From the NCBI RefSeq assembly GCF_905201705.1, contig NZ_CAJKOX010000005.1, positions 1 through 64,000 on the forward strand: DNA of 64,000 nt, in the 5' to 3' direction. A program made the translations under genes and the position numbers. Source of the DNA: an uncultured Marvinbryantia sp. Lineage in GTDB: Bacteria; Bacillota; Clostridia; Lachnospirales; Lachnospiraceae. This document shows, in pieces, positions 49,820 through 59,704 of this stretch (within the stretch, counting starts at the first letter, position 1; each line of letters begins with the position of its first letter). The notes beneath the pieces are model-generated. The model was not told the origin of the DNA. It saw only the letters and a list, made by a program, of their open reading frames with translations, and did no database searches.

Positions 49820-51589
49820 TTATTTATACAGCGGTCCGTATGTCCGGCAGGCAAGATAATCCGCCGCCTGTCTGTCCACCGTGCCAAATGCTCCCCAGCA
49901 GTGCGGACGGTAGATTTCCTCTTCCGGTACATTGTGCATGGCTACCGGAATGCGAAGCATGGACGCCAGCGTGATAAGGTCCGCTCCGATATGCCCATAG
50001 GCGCAGGCTGCATGGTTTGCTCCCCAGTTTGCCATCACCGAATACACGTCTGCAAATGCGCCCTCTCCTGTTGTGCGCGGAACGAACCATGTTGTTGGCC
50101 AGGTGGGATCTGTGCGCTCGTCAATGACCGCATGAACCTTCTCCGGCAGAGTAATGCTTTGCCCTTCTGCAATCTGCAGCGTCGGACCGATTCCATCCAC
50201 CAGATTCACCCGGATCATCGTCAAGGGCATCTCAGCTCCGGTAGCAAAATGTGAGGAAAAGCCTCCGCCTCTGAACTGGCACAACTCCGCCGGGCACCAG
50301 TCCGTAGCGGAAAGGCAGCCGCAGATGTCCTCCTGCGTCATTTCCCACCAGCGTTTCATTACCGGCTGTCCGGACTCTCCTCTGGAAGCACCGGTAGCAT
50401 CCAGGCATGCCGCGCCGGAATTAATAAGATGGATAAACCCTCCGGCCGCTGTCCCTGAAAGCCGCTGTCCGGTAGCACGCAGAACTGCATCAGGACTCCA
50501 GTAAGCCCGCACATCCGCGAAAAGGGCAGCGCGTCCGGTAAGCAGGTTCGCAAACAGCATGGAAAGTCCGTTTAAATTGTCGTTCTCCGTTGCCAGAATA
50601 AGCGGCTGTTTTTTGCCGTTCCAGTCGAAGGTGGAGTTTAGGATAGCCTCAGAGAAATCCCCGTTTGGCTTCCAGTCTGTCCACATACGCTGTCCCTGAA
50701 AACCGCCCATGATCGCATTTCTTCCCAGTGCCTCCTCCTTGTATCCCATATCCGCCAGCTTTTCATTTCCCTGTAGGATATCTCTTATAATAAGTGTCAT
50801 CTTTACAACAAATTTCCAGTCCTCTTCCTTCCGGGCGGCGCTGTGGGCACGCTCAGGCGGATTGGGGTCCTTTCCTTCCGGGCAGTTTTCTCTCACCCAT
50901 GCCAGCGCCCTCTCATACTCTTCCCCGTCAAAAATGCCAAGCGCTTCCCTTCGGAGAATCTCTGTCATATCCACCCATTCTGCGCGCATTCCCAGATATT
51001 TCTGGTAAAAATCCATATTGCAGTAGGATCCCATAATTCCCATAGATACGCTGCCAATATTCACGTAGGCTTTTCCCCGCAGCTGTCCGACTGCTATTGC
51101 GCATCTCGCCCAGCGCAGAATTTTTTCCTCCACATCCTCCGGAACAGAATCATCGCACATGTCCTGCACATCCCGTCCATAAATAGAAAATGCCGGAAGG
51201 CCTGCCTGGTTGTGCGCAGCCATTGCCGCTGCCAGATAGACTGCCCCGGGGCGGGAGGTTCCGTTAAATCCCCAGATCGCTTTGACAGTGGAAGGCTCCA
51301 TATCCAGCGTTTCGCTGCCATAGCACCAGCTCGGCGTAACGCTCAGTGTGGCGCATACGTTCTGTGCGGCAAATTCTGCCTGGCAGCGGGCAGCTTCTTC
51401 GCCGCCTCCGATACTGCCGGAGAAGATCACGCATTTCACAGGAGTTCCATCGGCATAGTAAAGTTTCGATTCTATCAGTGTCCTGGCTTTTTCCGCCATG
51501 CTGCGGGTTTTTCCCTCCAGCGCCTCGCGGATTCCGAGGAGCCTTGCGTCAACAATTGGCCGGATACCAATAATGGGGTATGTTTTCAT
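49820..51589 (-). CDS. fucI: L-fucose isomerase
   Basis: 589 residues, normal for L-fucose/D-arabinose isomerase. Interconverts L-fucose and L-fuculose in the cytoplasm with a manganese ion. Metal and catalytic regions LATENDNLNGLSM (Glu), ALFADVRAYWSPDA (Asp) and HCWGAFGTVDRQA (His) are all visible. It is last in a four-gene minus-strand operon with an epimerase, GH38 mannosidase and another glycosidase. Fuculokinase and aldolase genes are not in the window, so the true sugar could be another aldose of similar stereochemistry. Confidence 0.92.
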   Translation of the reverse strand: MKTYPIIGIRPIVDARLLGIREALEGKTRSMAEKARTLIESKLYYADGTPVKCVIFSGSIGGGEEAARCQAEFAAQNVCATLSVTPSWCYGSETLDMEPSTVKAIWGFNGTSRPGAVYLAAAMAAHNQAGLPAFSIYGRDVQDMCDDSVPEDVEEKILRWARCAIAVGQLRGKAYVNIGSVSMGIMGSYCNMDFYQKYLGMRAEWVDMTEILRREALGIFDGEEYERALAWVRENCPEGKDPNPPERAHSAARKEEDWKFVVKMTLIIRDILQGNEKLADMGYKEEALGRNAIMGGFQGQRMWTDWKPNGDFSEAILNSTFDWNGKKQPLILATENDNLNGLSMLFANLLTGRAALFADVRAYWSPDAVLRATGQRLSGTAAGGFIHLINSGAACLDATGASRGESGQPVMKRWWEMTQEDICGCLSATDWCPAELCQFRGGGFSSHFATGAEMPLTMIRVNLVDGIGPTLQIAEGQSITLPEKVHAVIDERTDPTWPTTWFVPRTTGEGAFADVYSVMANWGANHAACAYGHIGADLITLASMLRIPVAMHNVPEEEIYRPHCWGAFGTVDRQAADYLACRTYGPLYK

Positions 51590-51613
51590 GTCGTTACCTC
51601 TTCCTTTCTGTGA

Positions 51614-52492
51614 TCATGTATGATTTCCGGAGAATACATGCCGCAGGAAAGCGACGGAACCTGCCGCATCCTCATCCAGCCGGGCGCCATCCGCCCCTTT
51701 GCTTAAGTCTCTCCAGATTCTGATATCTTTTCCTATAGTCCCTCCGCAGGTCACAAAAGGTTCCATTACCACAGCCTTGTCATAATGGATCTCCCGCAGA
51801 GCGCTTCCGATGGATGCCCATGGGAGACTGCCTTTTCCGGGTACGCGCCGGTTATTTTCTCCCACATGAAAATGTCCCAGCCGTTCTCCGGCCAGCCGGA
51901 TGGCGTCCGCCATGCTGTCCTCCTCAATATTCATATGAAACGTGTCCAGCATGATCTTCACGGCGTCCACATCCACCTCTTCCACAAATTGTTTTGCTTC
52001 CTCCGCCGTATTCAGCAGATATCCCTCAAAGCGGTTGAGCACCTCCAGACAATATTCCACGCCGCAGCTTTCCGCGATCTTTCCCACCGTGCGGACATTC
52101 TCCACGCTTCTGTTCCAGTCTCCGGCCTTGTCGATCGGTTTCGAATAATCCACCGGCCAGTAAGAATAAATTCCTCCCCCAATTGTGTGGATCCCTAAAT
52201 ATTCCAGCTTTTTCAAAATATCCGTATAAAAAGAAATCGCATGCCGGATCACAGCGGGATCAGAGCTTGCCAGATTCTCCGACGGTCCGGGTCCATAGCC
52301 GGCAGTGAGGATCACATCATTGTCATCTGCGGCTTTTTTCAGGAGCTCCAGTTCCTTCTGATCTGCGCAGGCGATGCCCGCACAGGAAATCTCCAGAATA
52401 TCAAATCCCAGCTTTTTTACCTTTTCCATATATTTGATATAGTCCGCATTCCATTCCTTTTCCCAATAAGCAAAATAAATGCCATATTTCAT
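51614..52492 (-). CDS. Sugar phosphate isomerase/epimerase (AP-endonuclease-2-like TIM barrel)
   Basis: 292 residues, cytoplasmic. TIM barrel of the D-tagatose/D-allulose 3-epimerase group. Metal-binding regions are visible as YCLEVLNRFEGYLLNT (Glu), IMLDTFHMNIEEDS (Asp, His), GHFHVGENNRR (His) and a late VVMEPFV (Glu). It may epimerise the ketose made by FucI or an isomer from glycan breakdown. Sits between GH38 and fucI with short gaps. Confidence 0.9.
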   Translation of the reverse strand: MKYGIYFAYWEKEWNADYIKYMEKVKKLGFDILEISCAGIACADQKELELLKKAADDNDVILTAGYGPGPSENLASSDPAVIRHAISFYTDILKKLEYLGIHTIGGGIYSYWPVDYSKPIDKAGDWNRSVENVRTVGKIAESCGVEYCLEVLNRFEGYLLNTAEEAKQFVEEVDVDAVKIMLDTFHMNIEEDSMADAIRLAGERLGHFHVGENNRRVPGKGSLPWASIGSALREIHYDKAVVMEPFVTCGGTIGKDIRIWRDLSKGADGARLDEDAAGSVAFLRHVFSGNHT

Positions 52493-52503
52493 AAAAAACC
52501 TCC

Positions 52504-55500
52504 TTATGCGAAATATAATTTACAGGTATTGACAGAGAAAGGCTTTGCCATATACTCAAAAGAATTTGCATCAGACAGAGGAAGCTCTGTCAGCTTTTCT
52601 TCCATAAGAGTGCAATCCCACACTGCACGAAGCGGAAACATGGAGGTAAACCGCGCATTACACAGACAGTTTCCGGTTTCGTAAAAGCGCAGGATGAGTG
52701 CGTCCTCTTCATCCGCTTTTTTCACGCAATCTATGAGAACAGACGGATGATCGCAAGTGAAGAAGGACGCTTCTGCAGGCAGGGAGCCTTTCCGGCTGCC
52801 CGTTTCTTTTGCCGGCAGCGGAAGGTTCATGGAATGCGCCTGCATGACAGTGCCGCCATCCGGAACCGGACCGCTATGGGCATAAAGAGCGTAAGTAAAT
52901 GTATGTTTTCCCCGATCCAGTGTGGGTTCGGGAGCCATACCGGCTTTCAGCAGGGTAATTGCGATCCGCCCGTCCCGGACGGAATACCCGTATTTACAGT
53001 CATTCAGCAGGCTGACGCCATAACCGCCTTCTGAGATATCCGCCCATGTGTGCGCGCAAACCTCATATTTTGCCGTATCCCAACTGGTATTGCTGTGCGT
53101 CGGGCGGCGCACGCTGCCGTACTGAATCTCAAACGTAGCAAAATCCGTGTTGACATCAACAGGAAATTCCGCTTTCAGCACAGACGAATCCTCCTGCCAG
53201 TCAATGTCCGTGACAAAATCTATGCGCGGAATGTGATGGTACAAATAGATCGTCTGATCAATAAGGGAACGATGATATCTTTTCCTTATGCGCAAAGCAT
53301 AGCGCAGAGGCCCCCTCTCCAGCACCTCCACCTGCTCCACCCTGTCGACAGACCAGCTTTTTTCTTCATAATACATATCAATATTCCAGCTATCCCAGCG
53401 ATATGGACGATCCTCATAGACCACCAGACAGTTTCCGGGCGTGTTTTCCGGCAATATCCTCCGGCCGGCACGTTTATCATAAAGGCGGATCAATTCGCCC
53501 GCATCGCTAATATCAAAAGAGAAAAAACTGTTTTCCATGTGCGCAGTGCTGATCGGATAAGGCGTAATTTCATCACATTTGCGCTTACAGGGCAGTTTTT
53601 CTGCATCCGCCGCCCGCAGCGTCGTATAACCCAGCGCAGGCAGGCCCGACAGCGCCAGAAGCACCTTGCCGTCAAAGCTTCGCTGACTGGGCAGCATATT
53701 GCCAGAAGCATCCAGATACTGCGTCTTTTCCCCAAAGGGCTGATAAGCTGTCTCAAACAACGCATCCCGCCGGAAGGGAGCCGGCTGAAAGATCAGAAGG
53801 CCGGGGCCGTCTAAGGCGATCCGGGATACCAGGCGCTCCAGACCGGCATCCGTCAGCTCCGTCATCTGTGCAAAAAGCTGTGCAAACTGTTTTTCGGAAT
53901 CCTCATACACCTTTCCGATACAGCTGCCCGGCAGTGTGTCGTGAAACTGGTTTAAAAGCAGCGTCTCCCACAGATCGTAAAGCTTTGCGTCCGGATAATC
54001 GTCTCCCATGCAGAAAAGAACGCTCTGCAGCAGCTCCGCAGTATAAAGACCTTTCTCTGCCCTGCGGTTATTCTTTTTTATTTTTGCACAGGAGGTGTAT
54101 GTTCCCTGATGCAGTTCCAGATATAGTTCCCCTGTCCATTTGGGAAGGTATTTCTGCCCTTTCAGGCGATCCGCAAGCTCTGCGAAGAAAGGACCGATCG
54201 CCCCGGAAGTAACCGTCGGAAATCCGGGGATCCCCTTTTTCATGCGCTCAAGCTTCTCCAGCATTTCCATCGTGGGGCCTCCGCCTCCGTCACCGTAGCC
54301 GTAGCACATAAGAACCGTATGATTGACTTCCTTCTGCTTATACTGCTTCCAGGTACCGACTACCGTCTCAGGATGCAGAACACCATTGTAGGTGGCTCCG
54401 CAGTTTCCCTCCGACGCTCCCAGCTCCGGCGTGGTAAGAAAATAGGTCGGAATCTCAGAACCGTCAATTCCCTTCCACAAAAAGGTATCATATGGCATGG
54501 TATTGAGCATATTCCAGCTGATTTTCGAGGTCACGAAAAAATCAATGCCGGATTTTTTCAGGATCTGCGGAAGCGCCGCGCTGTAGCCAAACACATCCGG
54601 AAGCCAGAGAACATGGCTGTCCCTGCCAAATTCCTCCCGGATAAATTTTTTACCGCAGATGATCTGGCGCACCAGCGACTCCCCGCACGGGAGATTGCAG
54701 TCGGCCTCCAGCCACATGGCGCCCTCCGGCTCCCAGCGTCCATCCGCGATCTGCGCCTTTATTCTTTCATATAGCTGCGGATTGTCCCGTTTCAGGTAAG
54801 CATAGAGCTGCGGACTCGTATGCATGAAGCAGTAATCCGGATATCGCTCCATAAAAGAAAGAACCGTGGAAAAACTGCGCTGCGCCTTCAGGCGCGTCTG
54901 GTCGAGATCCCAGAGCCACGCCATATCAATGTGCGTATGACCGACGCAGTGTACGGTAACGGAATCGTCCGACGAACCATATCCATATTTTTCAAGATAA
55001 TCATGCGCTCTTTTCATCCCGGCATAGAAATCCCGGCTCCCCGGGGTTCGCAGGTCCAAAAGATTTATCGCTTCATTGACAGCGTCAAGCAGAGAATATC
55101 TCTGTACGCTCTCCTCAGACATCGTCTGAGCAGCCTCAAAAAGCGTGAGCATATCATAATAAAGCTCCTTTACCGCCGTATCCAGAACACAGATTTCAGG
55201 GAAAAAGCTGTATCCGGCGTCCGTAAGCCCGGTGTACGCCTGGAACGCCAGCCTGATCGTTCCCTTCCGGTAATCCTCCGCCTCCAGCGGGACAACCGTA
55301 TGGTTGGTATCCATTCCCTGACGAAGCCTGTCGTTTACAAATACCATAAACTGAGGGTTCATCAGATCCCAGTTATGGCTTCCTGCGGATACAAAGGTAG
55401 ACAAGAGGGCGGTATCCCGCTTCTGGCCTGCGGCAGTGGAAACCCTGAGAAGGAGCTGTTCCTTCTCAAAGCCATCGGGGAGATGCACTGTCGCAAAAAA

Positions 55501-55704
55501 CCAGAAGTAGGCATTGCGCCCGCCCCATTGCCCATGTATAGGATAAGGCTGCGCCTGTGATAAAAAAGGCTCAGCCGCATCCGGCGAATCAAAGCGGCCG
55601 CTCAACATCCGGATATTCTCTACCGGAATTGCCGCTTTTATCTGAAGGGCTTTAAGATCCATCAAAATCCTGCGGATCCGATCATTCCGAAATAACGTAT
55701 TCAT
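52504..55704 (-). CDS. Alpha-mannosidase, glycoside hydrolase family 38
   Basis: 1066 residues, typical for large bacterial GH38. Removes alpha-linked mannose (or a similar sugar) from glycans with retention, using zinc. Motifs: CVGHTHIDMAWLWDLDQT (zinc His and Asp, about residue 255), EADCNLPCGESLVRQI, and LWLPDVFGYSAALPQIL holding the nucleophile Asp. The C-terminal half is beta-rich. No signal peptide, so it acts on imported oligosaccharide. Start overlaps the upstream glycosidase stop by 4 bp and has GGAGGA upstream. Confidence 0.95.
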   Translation of the reverse strand: MNTLFRNDRIRRILMDLKALQIKAAIPVENIRMLSGRFDSPDAAEPFLSQAQPYPIHGQWGGRNAYFWFFATVHLPDGFEKEQLLLRVSTAAGQKRDTALLSTFVSAGSHNWDLMNPQFMVFVNDRLRQGMDTNHTVVPLEAEDYRKGTIRLAFQAYTGLTDAGYSFFPEICVLDTAVKELYYDMLTLFEAAQTMSEESVQRYSLLDAVNEAINLLDLRTPGSRDFYAGMKRAHDYLEKYGYGSSDDSVTVHCVGHTHIDMAWLWDLDQTRLKAQRSFSTVLSFMERYPDYCFMHTSPQLYAYLKRDNPQLYERIKAQIADGRWEPEGAMWLEADCNLPCGESLVRQIICGKKFIREEFGRDSHVLWLPDVFGYSAALPQILKKSGIDFFVTSKISWNMLNTMPYDTFLWKGIDGSEIPTYFLTTPELGASEGNCGATYNGVLHPETVVGTWKQYKQKEVNHTVLMCYGYGDGGGGPTMEMLEKLERMKKGIPGFPTVTSGAIGPFFAELADRLKGQKYLPKWTGELYLELHQGTYTSCAKIKKNNRRAEKGLYTAELLQSVLFCMGDDYPDAKLYDLWETLLLNQFHDTLPGSCIGKVYEDSEKQFAQLFAQMTELTDAGLERLVSRIALDGPGLLIFQPAPFRRDALFETAYQPFGEKTQYLDASGNMLPSQRSFDGKVLLALSGLPALGYTTLRAADAEKLPCKRKCDEITPYPISTAHMENSFFSFDISDAGELIRLYDKRAGRRILPENTPGNCLVVYEDRPYRWDSWNIDMYYEEKSWSVDRVEQVEVLERGPLRYALRIRKRYHRSLIDQTIYLYHHIPRIDFVTDIDWQEDSSVLKAEFPVDVNTDFATFEIQYGSVRRPTHSNTSWDTAKYEVCAHTWADISEGGYGVSLLNDCKYGYSVRDGRIAITLLKAGMAPEPTLDRGKHTFTYALYAHSGPVPDGGTVMQAHSMNLPLPAKETGSRKGSLPAEASFFTCDHPSVLIDCVKKADEEDALILRFYETGNCLCNARFTSMFPLRAVWDCTLMEEKLTELPLSDANSFEYMAKPFSVNTCKLYFA

Positions 55705-56852
55705 AGATTTTCCTCCAGATATTTTACAAAGTCCGGGAAATCCCCGGCAGTACGGATCAGTCCTCCGTAAACATTGGTTGCGCTGACTACCATACTGGGC
55801 AGCTTTTCATAATTTTCGTTTACACACTCAAAAGAACCTTCTTTTTTAAAACAGTCTGTCACCTTCAAAAGAGTGTCCGCTGCCAGAGAAAAGTCCTTCT
55901 GCGCAAGGCACCAGAGAATCCAGCCGGTGGCTGTCGCCCAGTATGCGCCGTTCTGATAGGTTTCCGGCTCAATCTCGATCAGAAGCTTCTCCCAGTATTC
56001 CCCGCGCAGCAGATGGCGTACCTGCCCCTTGTACATGTAGCGATCATAATTTTTATATAAAAAGGTAAGGATCGTTTCTTTTTCAGCCTTTCCGACCGGA
56101 AATCCGATGTAAAGCATGTACGCCATGCCCCAGATATCTGTCTGACGACAATCGCCGGAGGCAGCATAATATAACCCCGTGCCGTCATCGCGCAGTGTCC
56201 CGATGGAACGCTCCACCGCACCGGACAGAGCCGCATATTTCGCACTGTTTCCCAGGCTGTACTGGCTGCAAAGCGTCTCCATCATGCGGCACGCTCTCCA
56301 GAACAGCAGAGATTCCATGAACAGCTCGCCCGTCTTGCAGACCGTATCCGTAAACCCATACGGAGAATGGGGCTTTGCCGGATTATTGAAGACCAGTCCC
56401 TTCTGATTTAAAGGGATCAGAGAAAGCCCCCTGGATAAGTAAGGCTCCCATTCCCGAAACAGAATGCCAAAATGTTCCATGTCCATTCGCTGATATAAGC
56501 TATATACTGTAAACACCAGAAATGGTGTATTATCCAGATTCGCCTCGCCGATAGGGTGGCCCATCGCACCGGCAGCATACACCCCGACGCCATCCCTGGT
56601 CACGCGGTCCGGCATCCATCCGTCCTCTCTGCGGTGCTGAATAGAATAACGGATACATGCGATAATATCCTCCTCCGGGACAGCAAAGCCGGCATACTCT
56701 GCCATATAGGAAAAATCCCGCAGCCACAGGGCGTCGTAGTTGGCAATGCCGTCAGGCGTATACAGCCAGGTGCCGTCATACGCCTGCGCACGGCATCCAT
56801 GAATAAGTTCCAAAGAAAGTTCAGCCAGATAAGATTTCAGTGTGTTGTACAT
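55701..56852 (-). CDS. Six-hairpin-type glycosidase-like protein
   Basis: 383 residues, cytoplasmic. Helical repeats with conserved acidic and aromatic motifs suggest an (alpha/alpha)6 barrel: ANYDALWLRDFSYMAEYAG, HPIGEANLDNTPFLVFTVYS, YGFTDTVCKTGELFMESLL and NGAYWATATGWILWCLA. The layout recalls GH125, glycogen-debranching or rhamnosidase-like barrels; I cannot assign one family. The start is the ATG at 56852 with AGGAGGG; an in-frame ATG at 56912 has no site. First gene of the mannosidase/fucI operon, so it probably works on the same glycan. Confidence 0.8.
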   Translation of the reverse strand: MYNTLKSYLAELSLELIHGCRAQAYDGTWLYTPDGIANYDALWLRDFSYMAEYAGFAVPEEDIIACIRYSIQHRREDGWMPDRVTRDGVGVYAAGAMGHPIGEANLDNTPFLVFTVYSLYQRMDMEHFGILFREWEPYLSRGLSLIPLNQKGLVFNNPAKPHSPYGFTDTVCKTGELFMESLLFWRACRMMETLCSQYSLGNSAKYAALSGAVERSIGTLRDDGTGLYYAASGDCRQTDIWGMAYMLYIGFPVGKAEKETILTFLYKNYDRYMYKGQVRHLLRGEYWEKLLIEIEPETYQNGAYWATATGWILWCLAQKDFSLAADTLLKVTDCFKKEGSFECVNENYEKLPSMVVSATNVYGGLIRTAGDFPDFVKYLEENL

Positions 56853-56962
56853 ATAAGCGCCCTCCTGTCCGCCAAATAGTGATGATCTCTTTTTCCATCC
56901 ACAGTATAGCACATCTTTTTTGTTATGAAAAGTAGTTTTATAAATAATTTTGTCTAAAGTTG

Positions 56963-56991
56963 TTTACAAAAACAGAAAAGGGTGTTATAAT
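56963..56991 (+). promoter_or_regulatory. Promoter of ROK regulator
   Basis: TTTACA (56963-56968), 17 bp, TATAAT (56986-56991), 38 bases before the start codon. The opposite strand carries a weaker TATACT-type promoter near 56900-56930 for the glycosidase operon. The 110-bp AT-rich space between holds both. Confidence 0.7.
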
Positions 56992-57029
56992 AACCTCACA
57001 ATCAAAAATGGACAGGGGAGATGCCATTT

Positions 57030-58226
57030 ATGAAAAAGAACACAACCAAAGTTTTAAAGGCGGCCAACAAGTATCTGGTCATGCAGTGCATACAGACGTA
57101 TGAACCGGTGACCACTGAAGAAATTACTTCCAGAACATCTTTAAGCAGGCCGACCGTATTGGAGATCATCCGGGAGTTTCTGGAAGAAGGCTACATCATG
57201 AAAAATGGATTTTCGGAATCCACCGGCGGACGTCCGGCAGAGCTGATCCACATTAATAAGGATTCGGCTTATGCAGTAGGAATCGATCTGGAGTTTCCGA
57301 AGGTCCGGATGGCAGTATCTAATATGAAGAAGGAAATCATTGCAAGTCGGGAAGTAAAGTTCCGGATAGACTGCGAAGCGCAGGAGGTTCTGAACAGACT
57401 GCTGGCAGAGATTGAGCTTCTGATCGCGGATGCCGGTAAGCCAAAAGAGAAAATGGCTGGGATCGGCCTGGGAATATCCGGGACTATCCGAAAAAATGAA
57501 GGAAAATCCCTTCACATCAAAAGAATCCGCGGATGGGATCACATTGACATGAAACAGATCCTGGAGGAACGTTTCCAGATGCCAGTGTATATGAAAAATG
57601 ACGTTCATCTTCTGGCTCTCATCGAGAAGGAAAAATACCTTTCTTCGGAAACGGCAGATTTCATTTATATCGGAATCCGTTCCGGTATCGGAAGCGCTAT
57701 TTTCTGTAAAAATCGCCCTCTTGACGGGAATCACGGAAATGCCGGCTACATTGGCCACACTACGCTGGACGTAAACGGACCGGAATGTGTCTGCGGAAAC
57801 CACGGATGCCTTGATGCCTACGCCGGAGAGCTGGCGCTCAACAAATTCTACCGCAGAAAAACCGGTACGGAAAGCACCGAAGAATACTATACTCTTCACG
57901 ATTTTATTGAAAAGACGAAGCAGGGAGATACTGACAGTACGGAGATTCTAAAAAGAGCCGCTTCTTATCTGGGAATCGCTATTTCCAATATGCTGAAGAC
58001 ACTGGAAATAGAAACGATCATAATCGGCGGATGCCCTAATCTCGACGGATCTGTTTACTGGGATACCCTGCAGGAGACGGTAAAGAAATATCTGGTACAT
58101 GATATGGAAATGCACCCGGATATCCGTGTGGGAAAGCTGAAAAAGGAAGATTATCCTCTTGGCGCCTGCTGCTATGTGTTTGAGCATATGTTCGCAAAAC
58201 CAAAGCTGTCCCTCGCCGTCATTTAA
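57030..58226 (+). CDS. ROK family transcriptional regulator
   Basis: 398 residues, NagC/Mlc/XylR layout. N-terminal winged helix (VTTEEITSRTSLSRPTVLEI, about 25-44), then a ROK domain with GIDLEFPKVRMAVS, the zinc motif CVCGNHGCLDAYAG (about 253-266) and AIFCKNRPLDGNHGNAGYIG. It senses a sugar or sugar phosphate and controls both the divergent mannosidase/fucI operon and the importer genes behind it; that range is inference from position. The start is the ATG at 57030, nine bases after GGGGAG; an ATG at 57021 touches that site. Confidence 0.9.
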   Translation: MKKNTTKVLKAANKYLVMQCIQTYEPVTTEEITSRTSLSRPTVLEIIREFLEEGYIMKNGFSESTGGRPAELIHINKDSAYAVGIDLEFPKVRMAVSNMKKEIIASREVKFRIDCEAQEVLNRLLAEIELLIADAGKPKEKMAGIGLGISGTIRKNEGKSLHIKRIRGWDHIDMKQILEERFQMPVYMKNDVHLLALIEKEKYLSSETADFIYIGIRSGIGSAIFCKNRPLDGNHGNAGYIGHTTLDVNGPECVCGNHGCLDAYAGELALNKFYRRKTGTESTEEYYTLHDFIEKTKQGDTDSTEILKRAASYLGIAISNMLKTLEIETIIIGGCPNLDGSVYWDTLQETVKKYLVHDMEMHPDIRVGKLKKEDYPLGACCYVFEHMFAKPKLSLAVI

Positions 58227-58229
58227 TCT

Positions 58230-58266
58230 GATTTAGTCCGACGAAACCGCGCACTGTCGGATTGAA
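58230..58266 (+). terminator. Weak hairpin between ROK and binding-protein genes
   Basis: TCCGAC pairs with GTCGGA around 58238-58262, followed by TTGAATAAAAAT. It may act as partial terminator or processing site. Confidence 0.4.
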
Positions 58267-58297
58267 TAAAAATCTAAATTCCAAAGGAGGAACATTC

Positions 58298-59572
58298 ATG
58301 AAAAACAAAGTTATTGCTATGTTACTTAGTATGAGCATGGTCGCCGGTCTGTGGACAGGCTGTGTGTCTGCGGAAGACGGATCTGACAGCGCAGAAGCGG
58401 TGACACTGGAGATTCTTTCCCTCAAGACGGAGGAAGGCCCTACCGCTGCATTCCAGGAAATGATGGATAACTACACGGCGGCAAATCCCAATGTTACCTT
58501 CGAGATCCAGAGCATGAGTTCTGACGATCTTAAAACTACGCTTCGCGCCAGAAGCGCTTCCGGAGATATGCCGGATATCATTACCTGGATGAAGGAAGTG
58601 GAGCCCGAATTTCTGGTTGATTTATCGGGCGAGGAATTTCTCTCCAATCTGAATGCGGACACCGTAGCCGGCGCGAACGCCATTTATGAGGATGCCGTAT
58701 ACGCCATGCCGATCGACAACGGCTATATCGGTCTGTACTACAACAAAGACGTGCTGGAGGCCAACGGCCTGGAAGCTCCCACTACGCTTGACGAGCTGAT
58801 CTCCTGCTGCGAAACACTGCAGGCAAACGGCGTAACACCTTTTGCATCCAGCCTCAGCAACCTGTCCGTACCCTATATGTCGTTGATCGCGCTGTTCGCA
58901 GAAACCGTATACGGACCGAATCCCAACTGGAGCGCAGAACGGGATGCCGGCGAACATACTATCGTAGCTGACGAAGGCTGGAAGCAGGCCTTTGATATTC
59001 TGAAAGACGTCGTTTATAAATACTGCGATCCGGACACTGCCTACAATCAGTCCTATGATGACTGTGCAGCGCTGATCGCCAACGGTGAAGTAGCTTTTTA
59101 CGGCAATGGTTCCTGGGCTCTTTCCGGCATCAGAGACGTAAATCCGGATGCCAATATCGGTCTGATGGCCTTCCCCATCTCCGACAATCCGGACGATGCA
59201 AAGCTGCTCTGTTTCCCGGACACTTCCATGTCTATCTGCGCAGATTCTGAAAATATTGATGCAGCAAAGGATTTTCTTGCGTACATGGCAAGCGAGGAAG
59301 CCGGAACTATCTGGTCTGAAAACGTAAAAGTTTCTTCCGCAGTAAACGGAGTAACGGTGGATTATGACCCAATTGCGGCAGACATCGACTCTTATCTCAC
59401 GAGCGGGCAGTTTACGCCGTATGGAGACCGGGTGCTCCGCAGCGTATTCACAGACAAGCTCTGGGAAACCTTCTCTTACTACATGCTGGACGAAAGCGAT
59501 TGGGAGAGCCTTGCAACAGAGCTGGATACCTACTGGGACAAAGCTCTTGAAGAGGAATCCGCAGCAGAATAA
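58298..59572 (+). CDS. Sugar ABC transporter substrate-binding protein (CUT1 type)
   Basis: 424 residues, extracellular solute-binding family 1. The N-terminal export signal has a possible lipobox (LWTGC, Cys about 21). The mature part has VTLEILSLKTEEGPTAAF, then IITWMKEVEPEFLVDLSGEE and GLYYNKDVLEANGLEAPTTL, the sugar-site region typical of oligosaccharide binders. Start ATG with AAAGGAGG. It is followed by an attenuator-like hairpin and two permeases. No ATPase is encoded; CUT1 systems often share one MsmK-like ATPase from elsewhere in the genome. Confidence 0.9.
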   Translation: MKNKVIAMLLSMSMVAGLWTGCVSAEDGSDSAEAVTLEILSLKTEEGPTAAFQEMMDNYTAANPNVTFEIQSMSSDDLKTTLRARSASGDMPDIITWMKEVEPEFLVDLSGEEFLSNLNADTVAGANAIYEDAVYAMPIDNGYIGLYYNKDVLEANGLEAPTTLDELISCCETLQANGVTPFASSLSNLSVPYMSLIALFAETVYGPNPNWSAERDAGEHTIVADEGWKQAFDILKDVVYKYCDPDTAYNQSYDDCAALIANGEVAFYGNGSWALSGIRDVNPDANIGLMAFPISDNPDDAKLLCFPDTSMSICADSENIDAAKDFLAYMASEEAGTIWSENVKVSSAVNGVTVDYDPIAADIDSYLTSGQFTPYGDRVLRSVFTDKLWETFSYYMLDESDWESLATELDTYWDKALEEESAAE

Positions 59573-59617
59573 ACGCAGATTTATCCGAAAAAATGATATG
59601 TGATAAGAAATAATGGG

Positions 59618-59656
59618 AAATGCCTCAGTGATGCATGAATCATTGGGGCATTTTCT
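59618..59656 (+). terminator. Intercistronic attenuator-like hairpin
   Basis: AAATGCC pairs with GGCATTT (59618-59653) with additional CA/TG and TGAT/ATCA pairs, followed by TCTG. It would reduce transcription of the permeases relative to the binding protein. Confidence 0.6.
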
Positions 59657-59704
59657 GAAATCAAAACGACAGGGAGATCGCAGAATCGGGAAAAGGAGCG
59701 AAAC

